Source of the DNA: Rusavskia elegans
Taxonomy: Eukaryota; Ascomycota; Lecanoromycetes; Teloschistales; Teloschistaceae
Direction: 5' to 3'
DNA: 64,000 nt
NCBI GenBank assembly: GCA_011316305.1
Contig: SAUG01000020.1
Coordinates: 620,001-684,000, forward strand
The notes under the pieces are model-generated. The model did not search any database. It had not been told where the DNA came from and was given only the letters and a program-made list of their open reading frames with translations. Both the position numbers and the translations under genes were made by a program. This document shows, piece after piece, positions 13,400 through 26,797 of this stretch; position 1 is the stretch's first letter, and each line of letters opens with the position of its first letter.

Positions 13400-13824
13400 T
13401 ATATACGATTAATTATTCGGATTTTGATTTTAGTCTTTTACGATTCTAACGCTAGAGGCGTTAAACCGATTAGATTACGTAAATATTTAGTACTTAAGTA
13501 TTTTATCGAGAACTCGAATTAAGGACTCCCGAAAGAGCTAGATCTAGACTAAAACCTAGAAGGAAACCGTAATCTATTTAACTTTATTAATTAACTTAAT
13601 TAAGTTCGATCGATCGAGCTAGGCCGAGACGATCTACTATCTAGTCTTTCTATATTTTAAACTCTATAAAAATCGACTTAGTCGATAGAAAAAACTTAAG
13701 TATTAGGTTAGCCTTCGAGAGATTCGAACCCCCGACCCGCTAGATTAACTCCGCTAACTCCGAGATAGAACGCGGATCCGTTAGGCCTCCAGGTCACGCA
13801 GCGTTACCACTGCGCCACCAGGCC
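13400..13824 (-). mobile_element. tRNA-headed SINE, copy 2
   Basis: A reverse-orientation SINE of 425 bp inside the long hAT-like element, flanked by a perfect 16 bp duplication (13384-13399 and 13825-13840, ATAAAAAAGAAATATA). On the minus strand it has the A box (complement at about 13808-13818), the B box (around 13722-13735, GATTCGAACCC on the plus strand) and the T6 run. It is well preserved and aligns end to end with the copy at 1140. Confidence 0.87.
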
Positions 13825-15526
13825 ATAAAAAAGAAATATAATAATTTTTTTTATAAAAATAAAAATAAAAATAGCGATAATATTATTAAAATTAATAGAA
13901 AAAATTATATAATAGAAAAATACTTTTCTATATAAAATATTATTAGATTTAAAATAATTTAAATAAATAAAAATATATCAAGAAATATTAATTTTATTAA
14001 TTAGAATAAAGATATAGAAAAGGAAATAGAAACAGATAATAATAAAAAAATAGAAAAGAAAAAAAAATAAAAATATAAAAAAAAGTATTAAACTATTTAA
14101 CTAGTTATATAAATTAAAAAATAATAGTCAAAAAAAATATTATCTATATATATTACTATACTAATATTAAATAAAAAGTATTAATTAATCTATTTATTAT
14201 ATTTTTAAACTTCTTTTTAAATGGATTTCAATCTAGAAATAAAATACTATTTTCTATTTCTATCCGATTAAATATATTTTATAGTTTTTCTAATATTTCG
14301 TCGGGATCTAAATCTATAGTATAGATATAATATTTAATTATTATTATTTCTTCTATATATTATAGAATTTTTTAAATTCAATTCTATTAATAAATACTTT
14401 TAATCAAACTTAAAGTCCGTTTAATTCCGATCGAAAATATTAGATAGAAAAGAATATAATAAGCTATTAATACTAATTTTAAAAAGTTTAAAATATTATT
14501 TTTCTAAAATATCTAATAAAGATTATTTTTAATAATATTAGTATAAAAATAATAATTAGCTTCGGAAATAGATATTTAAAAACGCTAAAACTATTAAAAA
14601 AACTATTTAAAATAATTATAGTAGATCATTAGCTAATTAGTATACTTATATATATTACTATTATATATTGCTTTATTTTTCTTTTTATAATAGATTTTAT
14701 ATTTTAATAGATTAATAGAAATTTCATAATATTTATTAAAATATTTTTTAAATTTATTTCGATATTTATTTTCATATTCTAAATATTTTTTTATATTTTC
14801 CTTCTATTTAATAGTATTCTAGTTTCGATAAAAGTTAAATTTTATTATAAAATTAAAAATATTTTTGAAATTATATACTAGTTTTCTTTTATTTTTAATA
14901 TAAAAATAATAATTAGTAAATTAAATAAAAGCTTTTTTAAAAACTATCAATAGTATCGTTTTTTAAAAATAGTTTAAAATTTCTATAATTTTCTATATTT
15001 TTATAAAATAATTATAAAATCTACCATAAAATCGGTATAATAAATAAATAAATACTAATATTAAATATTTATAGATTTATTAAAATAATTTTATAAAACA
15101 GCTATAATATACAATCTATAAAGAAAAAAAATTATTATTTATTTATATTAAAAATAATACTTTCTATTTATAGATTTTACGAATTTTCTTAAAAAAAATT
15201 TATTAATAGTTTAACGAAAAAAATATACTCTATAAATTATAAAATAAATTAAATTCTATTAAATATAAATATTTTAAATAAAATTTTTAGTATAGAAATT
15301 AGAATCGGCTCTATTTTAAAATTCTTAAAAATAAAATTTATATTAAAGGAAAATACCGGAATAGATTATAATAATATAAATCTAAAAATACTATTAATAC
15401 AAAAATTATTTAATTTACATTATCTAAATATATTACTTAATTAATAGATAAAATTATTATTTAATATTGATAATCCAATAGTTTTAATCAAGTTTTAAAC
15501 TACTAGATTAATTATATTAACTAAAT

Positions 15527-16454
15527 CCCCCCTGGAAAGCTCCTGTCTAAAGTTATATTAAATTATTATATATATATATATATATTCTATCAACGTTATA
15601 TACGGCACCGATTATTATATTTTACGTATAAAGAAATTTTTATAGCTAAAAGTATATTCGTCAGGCTAGATTTATAGCGCAGTTAATTACTTCTATTTAA
15701 CTTTTTCCTTCTTTATTCGATTACGAATTCTCTACTATTTTTTTCTTCTATAATCTATTAGCTTCTAATATTTCCGCTATATCTATCTACTATACTGCGA
15801 AGTAATTATTTATATCTATTACCTCGGCTATATTTATTATATAACCCGTATCTAAACGCTCTACTAAACTATTAAAGTACTCTTTAGCTCGTATAGCTTT
15901 AAAAGGGTCGCTAGCTATAGGGTCGTCTACTAGTACGCTAGCTACTATAGCTAGAAGCTTTACCCGGTTAATTAGACTAAAGGGGGGTAGAAAGGTCGGA
16001 TAGCGCGTTTTAAAGGTAGTAAAGAAAAAATCTTTATTAAAATCGAAATAGGTTACTTTAGCTATAATAAAGTAGTTAACGACCGTACGGGTAGATATAG
16101 TTATTACGGATATAGATACTACCGTCTAGTTTAGCTATAGTATAGCTGTTACGTGAATATATACGTACGTAAAGGGTTTTAGGTATTATAGAACTTATAT
16201 TACTAGTAAAAGAAAAAGAAGCGATAACTGCGAGGTATATTTATCTATAAAAATTTCTACGTTAAATTATCGGTAGAAGGATATATTATATTACTAAGTA
16301 AATTTAAATTAAAATTCTATAGAACCGTTATTTATATTATCTAAACTAGAATATAAATTCTGCTACCGTATATTTAATACTAGTATACTAACGCTTGATT
16401 TACTTACCGAACCACTGGTTTACCGGGTACTAAAGCCAAAATAAATAACTAAAT
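15527..16454 (+). mobile_element. R950 repeat, copy 2
   Basis: A complete R950 unit from CCCCCCTGGAAAGCTCC to AAAATAAATAACTAAAT, lying inside the long hAT-like element. The TA-microsatellite is at about 15570-15585. The direct repeat at its ends is not clear here (ATTAACTAAAT on the left against ATAACTAAAT on the right), unlike in most other copies. Confidence 0.75.
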
Positions 16455-19400
16455 ATAAATTAGATAAAATAGTTAATTTTATACTCGATTCTATTAACTA
16501 TTAAATTAACTAAAATTCCTTTTAAATTCTTTTTTTAATATAGAATTAGAGCTAGTATTATCGGTAATAATATCTAAAAGCTAAAAAGCTATTATTTAAA
16601 TTAGAAAAATTCAAAAAATATTAAAAGCTTTTAATATTATAAACGGCCGGAATAATTTATAAATAGAAATATAAATTTTTATAGATATTTTCAAAATTAA
16701 AACGATAAATTAATCTAGTATATAAATATTTCTGAATATATAATTTTATATAGACTAGACTAGATATTTGATTTAAATACAGTATATTTTTTAGTTTTTA
16801 AATTAAATTTAATACTATTATAGATAGTTTTATATTTATTAAAGATTATTATTATAAATTAATATATTTTGATAGCTATATATCTAGATAAAATATTTAT
16901 AGTTGTTTTTTAAAGTTTTTATTTTTAATAGTTCGGACTAGTAGATTTAGATCTAGGTAAATCTTATATAGATATTGATTCTAGACGTTTTAATTAAGAA
17001 TAGAATCTAATTTAATATAGCTTTTTTTCTATTATTAAATAAATAAACTTTATAATATCTTTTTATACTATTATTAACTTTTTTTATAGATAAATTTTAA
17101 TTTAATAATAGATTATAATTTATATCGTTTAGATTTATAGTAATTATCAGTTAAAAGATATTTTTAAATAACTAGAAGATATAGAATAGCTAAAAATCTT
17201 AGAATAGTATTTATAAATTATTTTAGATAGATTATTTATTATTAAGGCTATCTAGTAGAATTTATTTTACTAAAATAACTATCTTTCTATTAAAGCCTTT
17301 TTCGTATATAGAAAATCGACTATTATCTTTTAAATTCTATTTTTAATATCTATAGTAATAGAAGTACCAGACTACTATTATTAGAAATCTTAATAGTAAT
17401 CTATATTCTATCAAATAAATTTATTATTATTCCGAAATACTAGTTTTAGATAATTAGTTTAAATTTTATCTACGATATTTTTAATAATCTATTAATATTT
17501 TCTATATAAATAATTAAATTCAATTAGAATTCCGATTATAAATCGATTTAGAAACTAGTTTATAGATTAATTAGAGTAGATATTATTTAATAAAAACCTA
17601 GTAGAAAGACTTTCGCTAGATATATTAGTCAAGAAAATAAAAAAATAAAGATTAATATTTATATTAGATATTTTCTATTATATATCAATATTAGTAATAT
17701 TAAAGGATAATAATAAAGATATATAGATACTAAATAATAAGATTAATAGTATTAATTATTCAATAACTAATAATAAATAATATTTATAAATATTAAAATA
17801 TATCAATATTAGAAATATCTAAAATCTTTAATATATTATTAGAAAAAGATAGAAAATTATAGATAGTATAATATATAAAAAGAATTATATTTTAATACTA
17901 ATATTATATTTTTATATATAATTTTAGTATTTTAGTAAATTAATTCCGGGTATTTAATTCCGATCCGGATTTAAATTAGATTAAACTATAAAAAAATTCG
18001 ATCCGATTCGAATTAGTTAATCTAGATTCGAAATCCGATCTAATAGCTAGTTTAATAGTAGAAATAGTAAAGATAATAAATTTAAAAATAATAAATCTAA
18101 AAATAAATCTACCGAATCTTAAAAGTTTCTAAACTTTATTATAGTAGTACCGATTTCTACTAACTTTAATTTTATAACTTTTATTTCTATAATTTTATCG
18201 GCTTTATTAAATAAACTAGATCTTTTTAATAGTTAGATATTTAACTATATCTATAATTATTATATTTTTTCCATTACTATTTCTTCATCGAATGTAGTAT
18301 AAAATTTATTTAAAGCGAGCCTATAACTAGTATTAGTAATACTATTAGTTTCCGACCGATTACTAAAAGTACCGTCGTATTTAACTACTTTTTTAATAAT
18401 AATTACTATTTTATAGAATTCTATGATATTTTTTATATCTTTAAATCCGGTATTAACCTTCTATTAATATTATAAATTTAGAAAATAGATACTGAAATAA
18501 TAGTTAAAAACTATAGTTTTAGTTTCGGCTTTAATATTCCGGATTTAATATTATTAATCTATATATATAAAGATCTATTTCTACTAATTATTAAAACTAT
18601 ATAATACGGTCTTATAAAAAAAATCTTTTTTTTTTTAGTTTTTTCTTTTTTTTTCTATCTTCGTCTTTATTATTAATATCCGATATAGTTTTAAAGGCCT
18701 TTACTAAATTATTAGTAGAAATAGAAAATATCTAGTATACCCGGTTTAAATACCTAGAATTTATATAAAGTAGCGAATATATCTATAGAAATTAATCTAT
18801 TAGTAGATTCTAAATCTAAATCGAATTTCTATAAAATGTAATTATAGATAAATAATATAAATAGTTTTATAAAAGTTATATCCGCCCTAGTAATAGTTCT
18901 ATAAACTTAATTTATATTAACCGGATAGATTCTATTTAAAGGAATATAATTCTAGTTATATATAATAGAAGTTAATATATTTTAATATTTCTAGATAAAA
19001 GTATTCATATTACTAAAATATAAAACGTTTCTAAAATTTTAAATTACTAGAACTATTTCTATATTTCTAATAAAAAAGATACTTCTATTATCAAAAACTT
19101 TTATAGTAATAACGAATTTAGAAGCAATATTATATCTAAAAGCTTTACTAATAAAAATATCTAGTAGAAATCTACTATATCTAATAATCTATTATAAAAT
19201 AGTATTTCCGAATATTTTAAAAAAATACTAATATATAAGGCCTATCCTATATTGGTTTATAGCGGCTTTAATAAAAAAATATTAGCTATTATTTTTTAAA
19301 GCTATTACTTTTTTATATTTCCGGTTATCTAGTAGTAAACTAGATACGACTCTATATAAAAAAAGTATAGTAAATTTCTAGATTTAAACCGATTTTAGAT

Positions 19401-22400
19401 TTTAGATTCTATAGCGTATCTGATATATAGTAAAAAAATCCGGAAATTCTTTAATCGGAATTATGGATATATTTTAGTCGATTATTTTAATAATACTATC
19501 TATAAACTATTAAACTTTTAAAATAAAATCGTCCGCGCTTTTTCTATAATATTAAAAAAAAATAGACTAAAATCTAGATTTATTAGATTGATAAAAGTTA
19601 GAAAAATCTAAAAATAAATAGTAGCTTTTAAAAAAATAGTAATATATTAATAAAAGGTCTAGTTCTAAAAAGATATAATTATAATCTTGTAATTTTCCAT
19701 TAATATCTAAACTAATAACTCTTCCGGTTTTTTATTAAATTTCTTTAATTTATAGTTAAATTTTATCGCTAGATAATTTATTTACTAGTTTTTATAGTAC
19801 TGAAATTCTAATAAATTAGTCTTCTATTTTTATAAAATTTAATTTTATCTATAAATCAATTATATTATTTAATCTATTACTAAAGTTCTATATAATTACT
19901 TTAAATTCTGGATACTAGATAATTATAATTATTTTTTATTAGACCTAATTATAAATATCTATATATTTATTAATATTATCAAAAAAGATATTATATTGGA
20001 TTTTTCTAAATTCTAAATATATAAAAAAGCTATAAAATTCATATATACCAATAAATTGTATAAGGCTATAAAATAATAATTAGTATTACTAGAACTAAAT
20101 AATATCTGGATACTATATACTAAAGTATTACTATCCTTTATAAAATATTCCTAGAAAGTAAATAGATATATAAAATTAAAAAAAAAATTAATATTGATAT
20201 TATATATTTTAAAGTTTACTAGATTATTTATAGTTTCAAATAAAAAGCCGTTATCGATTTTAATAAAATCTTTACTTCTATTATTAAACTAATATTATAT
20301 AAAGCTATTTTTACTCTAGCTATTATCTATAGTCTATAGTTCGATTAAATAGATATTAAAACTACTTTTTCTATAGTTATATAGAAGAAATTATCTATAT
20401 ATAATATTCTACTAGATTCGGCGATTCCAATATAATATATAAATTTCGGAAAATCTTTTATAATTTTAAATAGTTATTTTAGATCTTGTACTACTATTAT
20501 ATTAAATTATTTACTATTATTAGCTTTAAATTTCTGGAATTCGATTATAGTATTTTTTATAATAATATCATTATTATCGGCGTTTCAATTAATAATATTC
20601 TTTTAAATAGCGCTAGTTATTAGAATTTTAATAATATTAAAATATATCTAAATAAAGGTTTTTAAATATTAGATTTAAATTTTATTAATTTCTACTTTAA
20701 TATAAAAATTATTAGGAACCGGGAATTTTATATTACTCAATTAAACTAAAGTATCTATATTAAATAAACTCTAAAAAATAATTATTTCGCTATTTATAAA
20801 AATAATATTTCTTTTTCTATAGATTCCGGTCTTTATTTAGAAACTGCTTCCGCCGAATAAAACTATTATCTACCGATAAAATATAAATATTAGAATATTA
20901 TTAGCTTTCTAATATATACTATAATTAGAACTCGTTTTAATTTTAATTTTATTATTTCTATTATTAGCCGATATTTCTATTATTTTACTTTTAGATATAT
21001 TTTTCATTTAGATTCGGTATTATTAGCTAGTTATCTAAATAGTAAATTACTATAGCTATATTAACTACCGAAGAACTAGAGCTACTAAAAAGGTTATTTA
21101 GTAAAATTATATTTTAAATTAATTATTAAAGCAATCGGTAAATAGAATCTAAATATTTTTCTAGATATAATAACCTTCTATAGTAATAACTAGAACGTAA
21201 CTACTTTTATTAAAGACCTTTAGTTCTAATGTTATACTAAATATATTAATATTTATAATTAATATCAATAGAAAAAAGTTATAAATAAAACTATTTGTTT
21301 TTAATTAATATTAATAGAATAAATAGTAGCTAATAGATTTTCTAAAATCCGAAATAAAAGTAAATTTAAAGCCTTATATATAGTACCTAAATTTAAAGAT
21401 TAAAGAATATTCTAAATTTTAAATAATAATAGTAATAATCTATCTAAATTATAAAGATCTTTTCTAATAATAATTGTTTTCGAAATATAATTTATTTCGG
21501 AGTACTAGCGATTATTATATATCTATAAATATTATTTTCGGAGATCTTATAAGCCTAGCTATATAATATCCATAATATTTTTAAATTACTATTTTTCTTA
21601 TATACTTTTCGATAATATATTCGATTAAAATCTATTTTAGTAATAAAATACTAAAAAAAAAATCTTTAATCTAAATTCTATTAAATTTTTTATTAGATTC
21701 GAAATATTAACTAGTTTTAATATTAGTAAAATATATTTTAGCTATCTAGTAGACTATTTAGATTCTATATTAAATTATTCGAAACTAGTATATAAATATA
21801 GACTAGTTTATATTCTAGCTACTAGCTATCCGCTATTTATTTTTATCTATTATCTACTACTACTATATTTTTGTAATATATTTCTATTTATTTTATACTA
21901 TCTAAAATATAAACTATATTCTTTAATTTTCTATATTTTATATTTCCATTTAATACTATTTATAGATTTAGATAGTTTTTAAAAATTTAATTTTACTTCC
22001 TGTATTTTTAGAAAGCTCGATTTATATATATATATATATCGAAATATTTAATAAATTATTTAATAACTTTCGAACCTATATTATCTATATAAACTGTAAT
22101 AATAATCCATTTTATTTCTACTTTCGGATACTATTTTATTTAAATCTCGAATCTAAATACTATTAGATAAAAAATAATATCAATAGTTTTTGAAATTATA
22201 ATATTTTTAGCTATCTATAGCTGGTTAGTAATAATATATAAATATATATCGGAGTCTTTACTATCTAGTTATACCGCTAAATCAACTATAGAATTTTATA
22301 GAAACATTAGAAATAATATTATTAGAACGCTGTAATTATTATAAATCCGAAATTTTATATTAATCTATAAAATTATAATAAATATTTCCATATCTAGAAT

Positions 22401-22929
22401 TTATTAGGCGATATAATTTTTAATATATCTATAAAAATATATATTATTTTAATAGATATTTAATATACGTTTTTTAAATAAATTAAAAAAATATAATATC
22501 TATATTTTTTAGTATTTCGGCGAAATCGATAAGAACTAATAATATCTATATTTTACTACTAAATAGAAATTTTCAATTTCCGAAACTCTAAATATATCTT
22601 TTTAATCGGATGATATTTATTTAAATTTTTTATATAAATCTATATTAAAAACTAGTCTTTATACTAGTATTCTACTAAATATACTACTATTATAAAAAGT
22701 TCAGAATATTATAAAAACTATAGAAGCTTGAATTTTTTTTATTTAGATTTCGATTTTTATAATATATATAAATATATCTACTATAGAAGCTCTTTAAATT
22801 TTATCTACTTCGTATTTATTCTATATAAATTCCTTTTTCTATAGATTTTTTAATAAATATATAGCGAGTCTATTTAACTTTTATTCTCGGTAAATATAAA
22901 ATATATTATTTATATAAAAATATATATTG

Positions 22930-23045
22930 TATTCATTAGCTTTATTAAAATACTAAAAGCGCTAGTACCGATTAAATCTGATAGATTTAGGCGCTAAAGT
23001 TCTATTACTTCCTTTTTATATATTTAATTTAAGCGAAAATCTATT
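22930..23045 (+). repeat. 3' LTR of copia D, truncated
   Basis: LTR-like sequence with the conserved core AAAGCGCTAGTACCGATTA and the following ATATATTTAATTTAAGCGAA segment. It stops at CTATTTTAG, where the end of an E element joins. Its first 40 bases are diverged from the other LTRs. Confidence 0.6.
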
Positions 23046-23836
23046 TTAGAAAGCGCTGCTAGTTTCTAGATAGCCTATTAATTTACTATTAATTAAAAGT
23101 TATATAGTAGATAAAATATAGACCCTATTAATAGTTAAGTTTATTAAAACTGTAAGTAGATTTTTAATTTTAAAAAATAAAACGTTTATAATAATAGCGA
23201 GTTTAGTACTATTAGCTATTTTTAGAAAAAGTCTATTAATAGTCTATTATCTAGTACTTGAATTTATACTATAATAGTTAGTTTAGCTTTATAACTCGTT
23301 AATTTACTACTAATTAAGTATTTTAGAAAATTCTATATTAATTAGATACTAATATAATATTAACTTAGTATTAAAATAATATTTTAATTTATCTACTATA
23401 TACTTAATTTATTAGAATTATAATCTATAACTCTCTTTAATCTAGATAGTAAAGTACTATAGATATTCTATCTTTCTATAAACTAGTCCTGATTAGGATA
23501 ATTCGATAGATTTAGGGTTCGAATCTCTCGGTTTTCGATTTTTTAAACTAATTTAGCTATTTAACCCGCCTAGATAAAATAAATCGACCTATCGGATTAA
23601 GACCTCGAAAGGTCGATTTATAGACCGATAGATCGATTCTTATATTTTATGGTAATTTAAAATATAATACGAGAAGTCTGTTTTTATAAAATAGTATACT
23701 ATTTTGAACAAATATAATTAATTACGGTATATTTATATTATCTATATTCGATATTTTTAATTATATAATATTTTTAATTATATTATCTAAATAGTTTATT
23801 AATACGCTATTTAGATACTAGAAACGTTACCTAAAG
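23044..23836 (+). mobile_element. E element, copy 1 (TIR element with tRNA-like cassette)
   Basis: About 790 bp joining the truncated copia D 3' LTR. The left end AAGCGCTGCTAGTTTCTAGA and the right end AGATACTAGAAACGTTACCT correspond to the inverted termini of the best copy at 25500. Inside is the tRNA-like cassette with a mutated A box (TTTAATCTAGATAG, about 23436-23450) and a B box (GGTTCGAATCT, about 23516-23526). A conserved hairpin region follows around 23580-23640 (CGACCTATCGG with CCGATAGATCGA). No protein-coding frame is seen. Confidence 0.75.
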
Positions 23837-24421
23837 TAAAACTTTAAATTAAATATTAATAGTTTAATGATTAGTAGTTAATTACTTGTTTAAAAAAACC
23901 TAGAATCTATTTAATATTAATTTAATATTAATTCTATATTAAAACGATATTTAAATAATACTTAAAACTATCTAAAATTCTATTAGAGATTAAATCTATT
24001 AGTATTTTTATTCACCAGTTACTTTAGTCTAGATAATAAAGTAGTATTTAATATTCTATCTCTAGAAACTAGTTCCGATTAGGATAATTCGGTAGATTTA
24101 ATATTCGAATCTTTCGATTTTTAAATTTTTAAACTAGTTTAGCGATTTAAATAGCCTAGATAAAATAAATCGACCTATCGGATTAAAATTTCGAAAGGTC
24201 GATCTAGAATCCGTTATATCGATTTTTAAATTTTACGGTAAATTAAAATATTGTACGAAAAGCCTATTTTATAGAAGTAGTATATTTTTTAAAATAGATA
24301 TATATAATTACGACGTATTTATATAATCTATACTCGATTTTTTTATTTATATATTATTATTAATATTATAATTTAAATAGCGTATTAATATGCTATTTAG
24401 ATACTGCAGGCGTTCTCTAAG
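23837..24421 (+). mobile_element. E element, copy 2, lacking its left part
   Basis: This begins directly after copy 1 with E-internal sequence (AAACTTTAAATTAAAT, cf. 25710) and runs to a right terminus (ATTTAGATACTGCAGGCGTTC, ending about 24421). The tRNA-like cassette and the hairpin region are present. The left terminus and the first 200 bp or so are missing, either through insertion of copy 1 or by deletion. Confidence 0.65.
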
Positions 24422-24442
24422 GTAGTAGTTAACTTAAATTAT

Positions 24443-24690
24443 ATTAGAAGTATATATTATATATACTAGCTATACTAAAGCGCTAAAGGCGCTAGTATCG
24501 ATTAGATCTAATAGATCTAGGCGCTAAGGCCCTACCATTTCTTTCTTATATATTTAGTTTAGGCGAAAGCCTACTTTGGTAAATTAAGTTTAATACTCTA
24601 TATAAATAATTCTAGTAGATTATTAATTTAGAAACTCTGGCCGAATTAGTTTATAATTATTATTATTATTATTCGCGAATATTTTATCTT
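24443..24690 (+). repeat. 5' LTR of copia F
   Basis: Starts ATTAGAAGTATATATTATAT, a mutated form of TGTTGGAAGTACG, and continues through the conserved core GCGCTAAAGGCGCTAGTA to ATTCGCGAATATTTTATC. It is followed by the copia leader and gag in the same orientation. Confidence 0.75.
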
Positions 24691-25893
24691 TATAATTAAC
24701 TTTTTTATATTTTTATCGGATCTTTTTTTATCTACCTTTTTATAGACCTAATATATTTTATTAAACCGTATAAAGTATTTAATATAGCTAATAATAAAAT
24801 CTAGATTTATACTACTATATATTAATACTCTAGTAATTACCGAAAATATAAATAGCTAAATAGATCTTTTTTATTTTACTTTATAATCTTTTCTAGCCGT
24901 TTAAAATATTAATATCTTTATTTTTAGATAGAATTATCAAATCGCTAATTTATTATATATAGATATATTATAATAGAAATATTTCACTAGATATAGTAGT
25001 TAGGTTTTTAAAATTAGATTTTTATAATTATTAATTTTATATCCTACTATCTAGCTAACGCTAGTTATCGGCGTATATTCTCTAATAATCTAGATAGCTA
25101 AATTCATACCAGCTAGTATAAATAAATATAGGAAATAATAATCTAGCTAATTTAATATAGACTAGAACTTTGATAAAATAGAAAGTTAGTAGATTATATT
25201 CCTAGCTATTATATTTTTTCTAATCTTTTAACGGTTTAAACGAACTCTTACTACTTTTAAACTAACTATTTTACCTCTAGAACCAAAGCTATCGAGCCTA
25301 GCCTTCGGCTTTACTAGTTATATTATCTGGTCCTAAATAGTATAAAAACTCGAAGCTTTCTATTAATTATAAAAGACTAGTATTATATTACTTTAATTAT
25401 GAAAACTTTATCTAATTTATTCTAGACTTTATATTATTTTCTATATTATTATTATTAAAACTTTATACTAATTTATATAATTTTAAAAATCTTAAATATC
25501 TTAGGCGGCGCTGCTAGTTTCTAGATGGCCTGTTAATTATTTGTTAACTCAATATTATATAGTATATAGAATTGACTGCCTTTTAACAGTTCAGTTTATT
25601 AAAACTGCTAATAGATATTGAATTCTAAATAATAAAACCTTTATGAAAACAACTTATTTTATACTATTAGCTGTTTTCAAAAATATATAATTAACAGTCA
25701 ATTTACTAAAACTTTAAATTAAATTAGAACAGTTAGTTTATTTTAATTTCCAGTTAATTGAGAGTAAATAGCTCGTTTAAAAAAACCTAAGATCCATGTA
25801 ATGTTAATTTAATATTAAGACGATATTAAATTGATATTTAAAACATTTTGAAATTCAGGTATATAGTTAGTTTGTTAGGATATAAATATATAA

Positions 25894-26008
25894 GTCTCTT
25901 TAGTCTAGGGGGTAAAATAGTATATAATATTCTATTTCTCTAGAAACTAGTCCCGATTAGGTTAACTCGGTAGGTTCGAGGTTCGAATCCCTCGGATTTC
26001 AGTTTTTT
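25894..26008 (+). other. tRNA-like Pol III cassette inside the E element
   Basis: An A box TAGTCTAGGGG (25901-25911), a perfect B box GGTTCGAATCC (25980-25990) and a T6 run (26003-26008) lie in the correct order and orientation for a Pol III unit. Box starts are 79 bp apart, which needs a long arm or an intron-like insert. I could not fold a convincing full tRNA with a paired acceptor stem, so this is a tRNA-derived promoter rather than a working tRNA gene. Equivalent cassettes are found in the other E copies. Confidence 0.65.
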
Positions 26009-26047
26009 AAACTAATTTAGCGATTTAAATAGCCTAGATAAAATAAA

Positions 26048-26100
26048 TCGACCTATCGGATTTAGATCTCGAGAGGCCGGTCTATAAGCCGATAGATCGA
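26048..26100. repeat. Conserved hairpin in the E element
   Basis: TCGACCTATCGG (26048-26059) pairs with CCGATAGATCGA (26089-26100) apart from one position. The palindromic GATCTCGAGA lies between. The structure recurs in all E copies, just downstream of the Pol III cassette. Confidence 0.6.
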
Positions 26101-26797
26101 TTTTTGTTTTTTACGGTAATTTAAAATATAATACTAACAGCCTGTTTTCGAAAAACAGTATATTTTTTTAAACAGATATAATTAATTACGGTATATTCGT
26201 GTTGCCTATGCTCGACATTTTTGATCACGTGATGTTTTTACTAATATGATTTAAACAGCGTGTCAACAGGCCATCTAGAAACTAGCAGCGCCGCCTAAGG
26301 TAATATCTTTTTTAAATTATTTTTAATTTTTAATTTTCTATCGAAAACTATAGGCTTCTATATAACTAATAATAAATCGATTTTATTATTTAAAGCTATC
26401 GATATCTATATTCTAATAACTATCTATTAATGTTATTTTCTATTATATTTAAAAACAACCCGGACTTTTTTATAGCTTTAAATCTTTTTCTAATACTTTT
26501 AAGCCCGAGTAATTAGTTTAGCTTTAAATTTATTATATCTTCTAGGTATTTATTTCTAGATTTTTATTCGGATTTTTTCTTCTATAACGCTATTCTTTAT
26601 AGTATTCTATAGTCTAGTATTAAACTCAGTAGTATATCTACCTCTATAATATTAATAATAGATAATATTAAACTAGAACGTTCTAGCTATTCTATTAATA
26701 TAATTCTAAAGTTTAAAATTTATTTGGACTAAAAATCCAAAAAAAATAGATAGAATATACCTATATAGTATTTAAAATAATCTATAATACTAATAAA

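Larger units (their letters stand above)
12936..18055. mobile_element. hAT-like DNA transposon, long copy (a)
   Basis: A 5.1 kb insertion in copia D gag. It starts TAGACTAGCCGG at 12936 and ends CTAGTTTA at 18055, the mutated inverse of TAGACTGGCC. The flanks are ATAGTAAA (12928-12935) and ATAGTAGA (18056-18063), an 8 bp duplication with one G/A difference. Subterminal TCCGA, CGGGT and TTCGAAT motifs match the shorter family members. Subtracting a nested SINE (13400-13824) and an R950 (15527-16454) leaves about 3.7 kb, a size that could have held a transposase. I could not recognise a hAT catalytic or dimerisation motif in the very AT-rich interior, so transposase content is unproven. Eight-base duplications are characteristic of the hAT superfamily. 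Confidence 0.75.
1877..23045 (+). mobile_element. Copia D: near-complete copia split by two large insertions
   Basis: A plus-strand Ty1/copia element. Its 5' LTR and leader (1877-2230) are separated from the rest (10970-23045) by copia B. Its gag is then split at 12935 by a hAT-like element and resumes at 18064; sequence on the two sides joins up when compared with the uninterrupted gag at 36800-36900. A zinc-knuckle relic lies at about 12765-12825, the reverse transcriptase active-site region at about 20579-20600 (Asp-Asp read as Asn-Asn) and the RNase H motif at about 21018-21110. A long 3' region (about 21400-22920) corresponds to the third reading frame of copy C. The 3' LTR (about 22930-23045) is cut off by an E element. 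Heavily mutated; no open polyprotein remains. Confidence 0.85.
25500..26299 (+). mobile_element. E element, copy 3, best preserved
   Basis: An 800 bp element inserted in copia F gag. The left terminus, CTTAGGCGGCGCTGCTAG at 25500 continuing to TGTTAA at 25536, is matched at the right end (26263-26299) by its inverse with a single mismatch over about 37 bp. It retains many CpA and TpG, including GATCACGTGATG near 26223, so it is younger or less affected by RIP than its host. It encodes no visible protein. A tRNA-like Pol III cassette occupies the centre. Flanks share ATATCT-like bases but I could not fix the target duplication length, so the DNA-transposon superfamily stays open. Confidence 0.82.

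Noticed and set aside
23044..24421. CRISPR-like or tandem array because of repeated motifs
   Set aside because: The repetition is two E elements side by side. There are no regularly spaced short direct repeats, and the context is eukaryotic.
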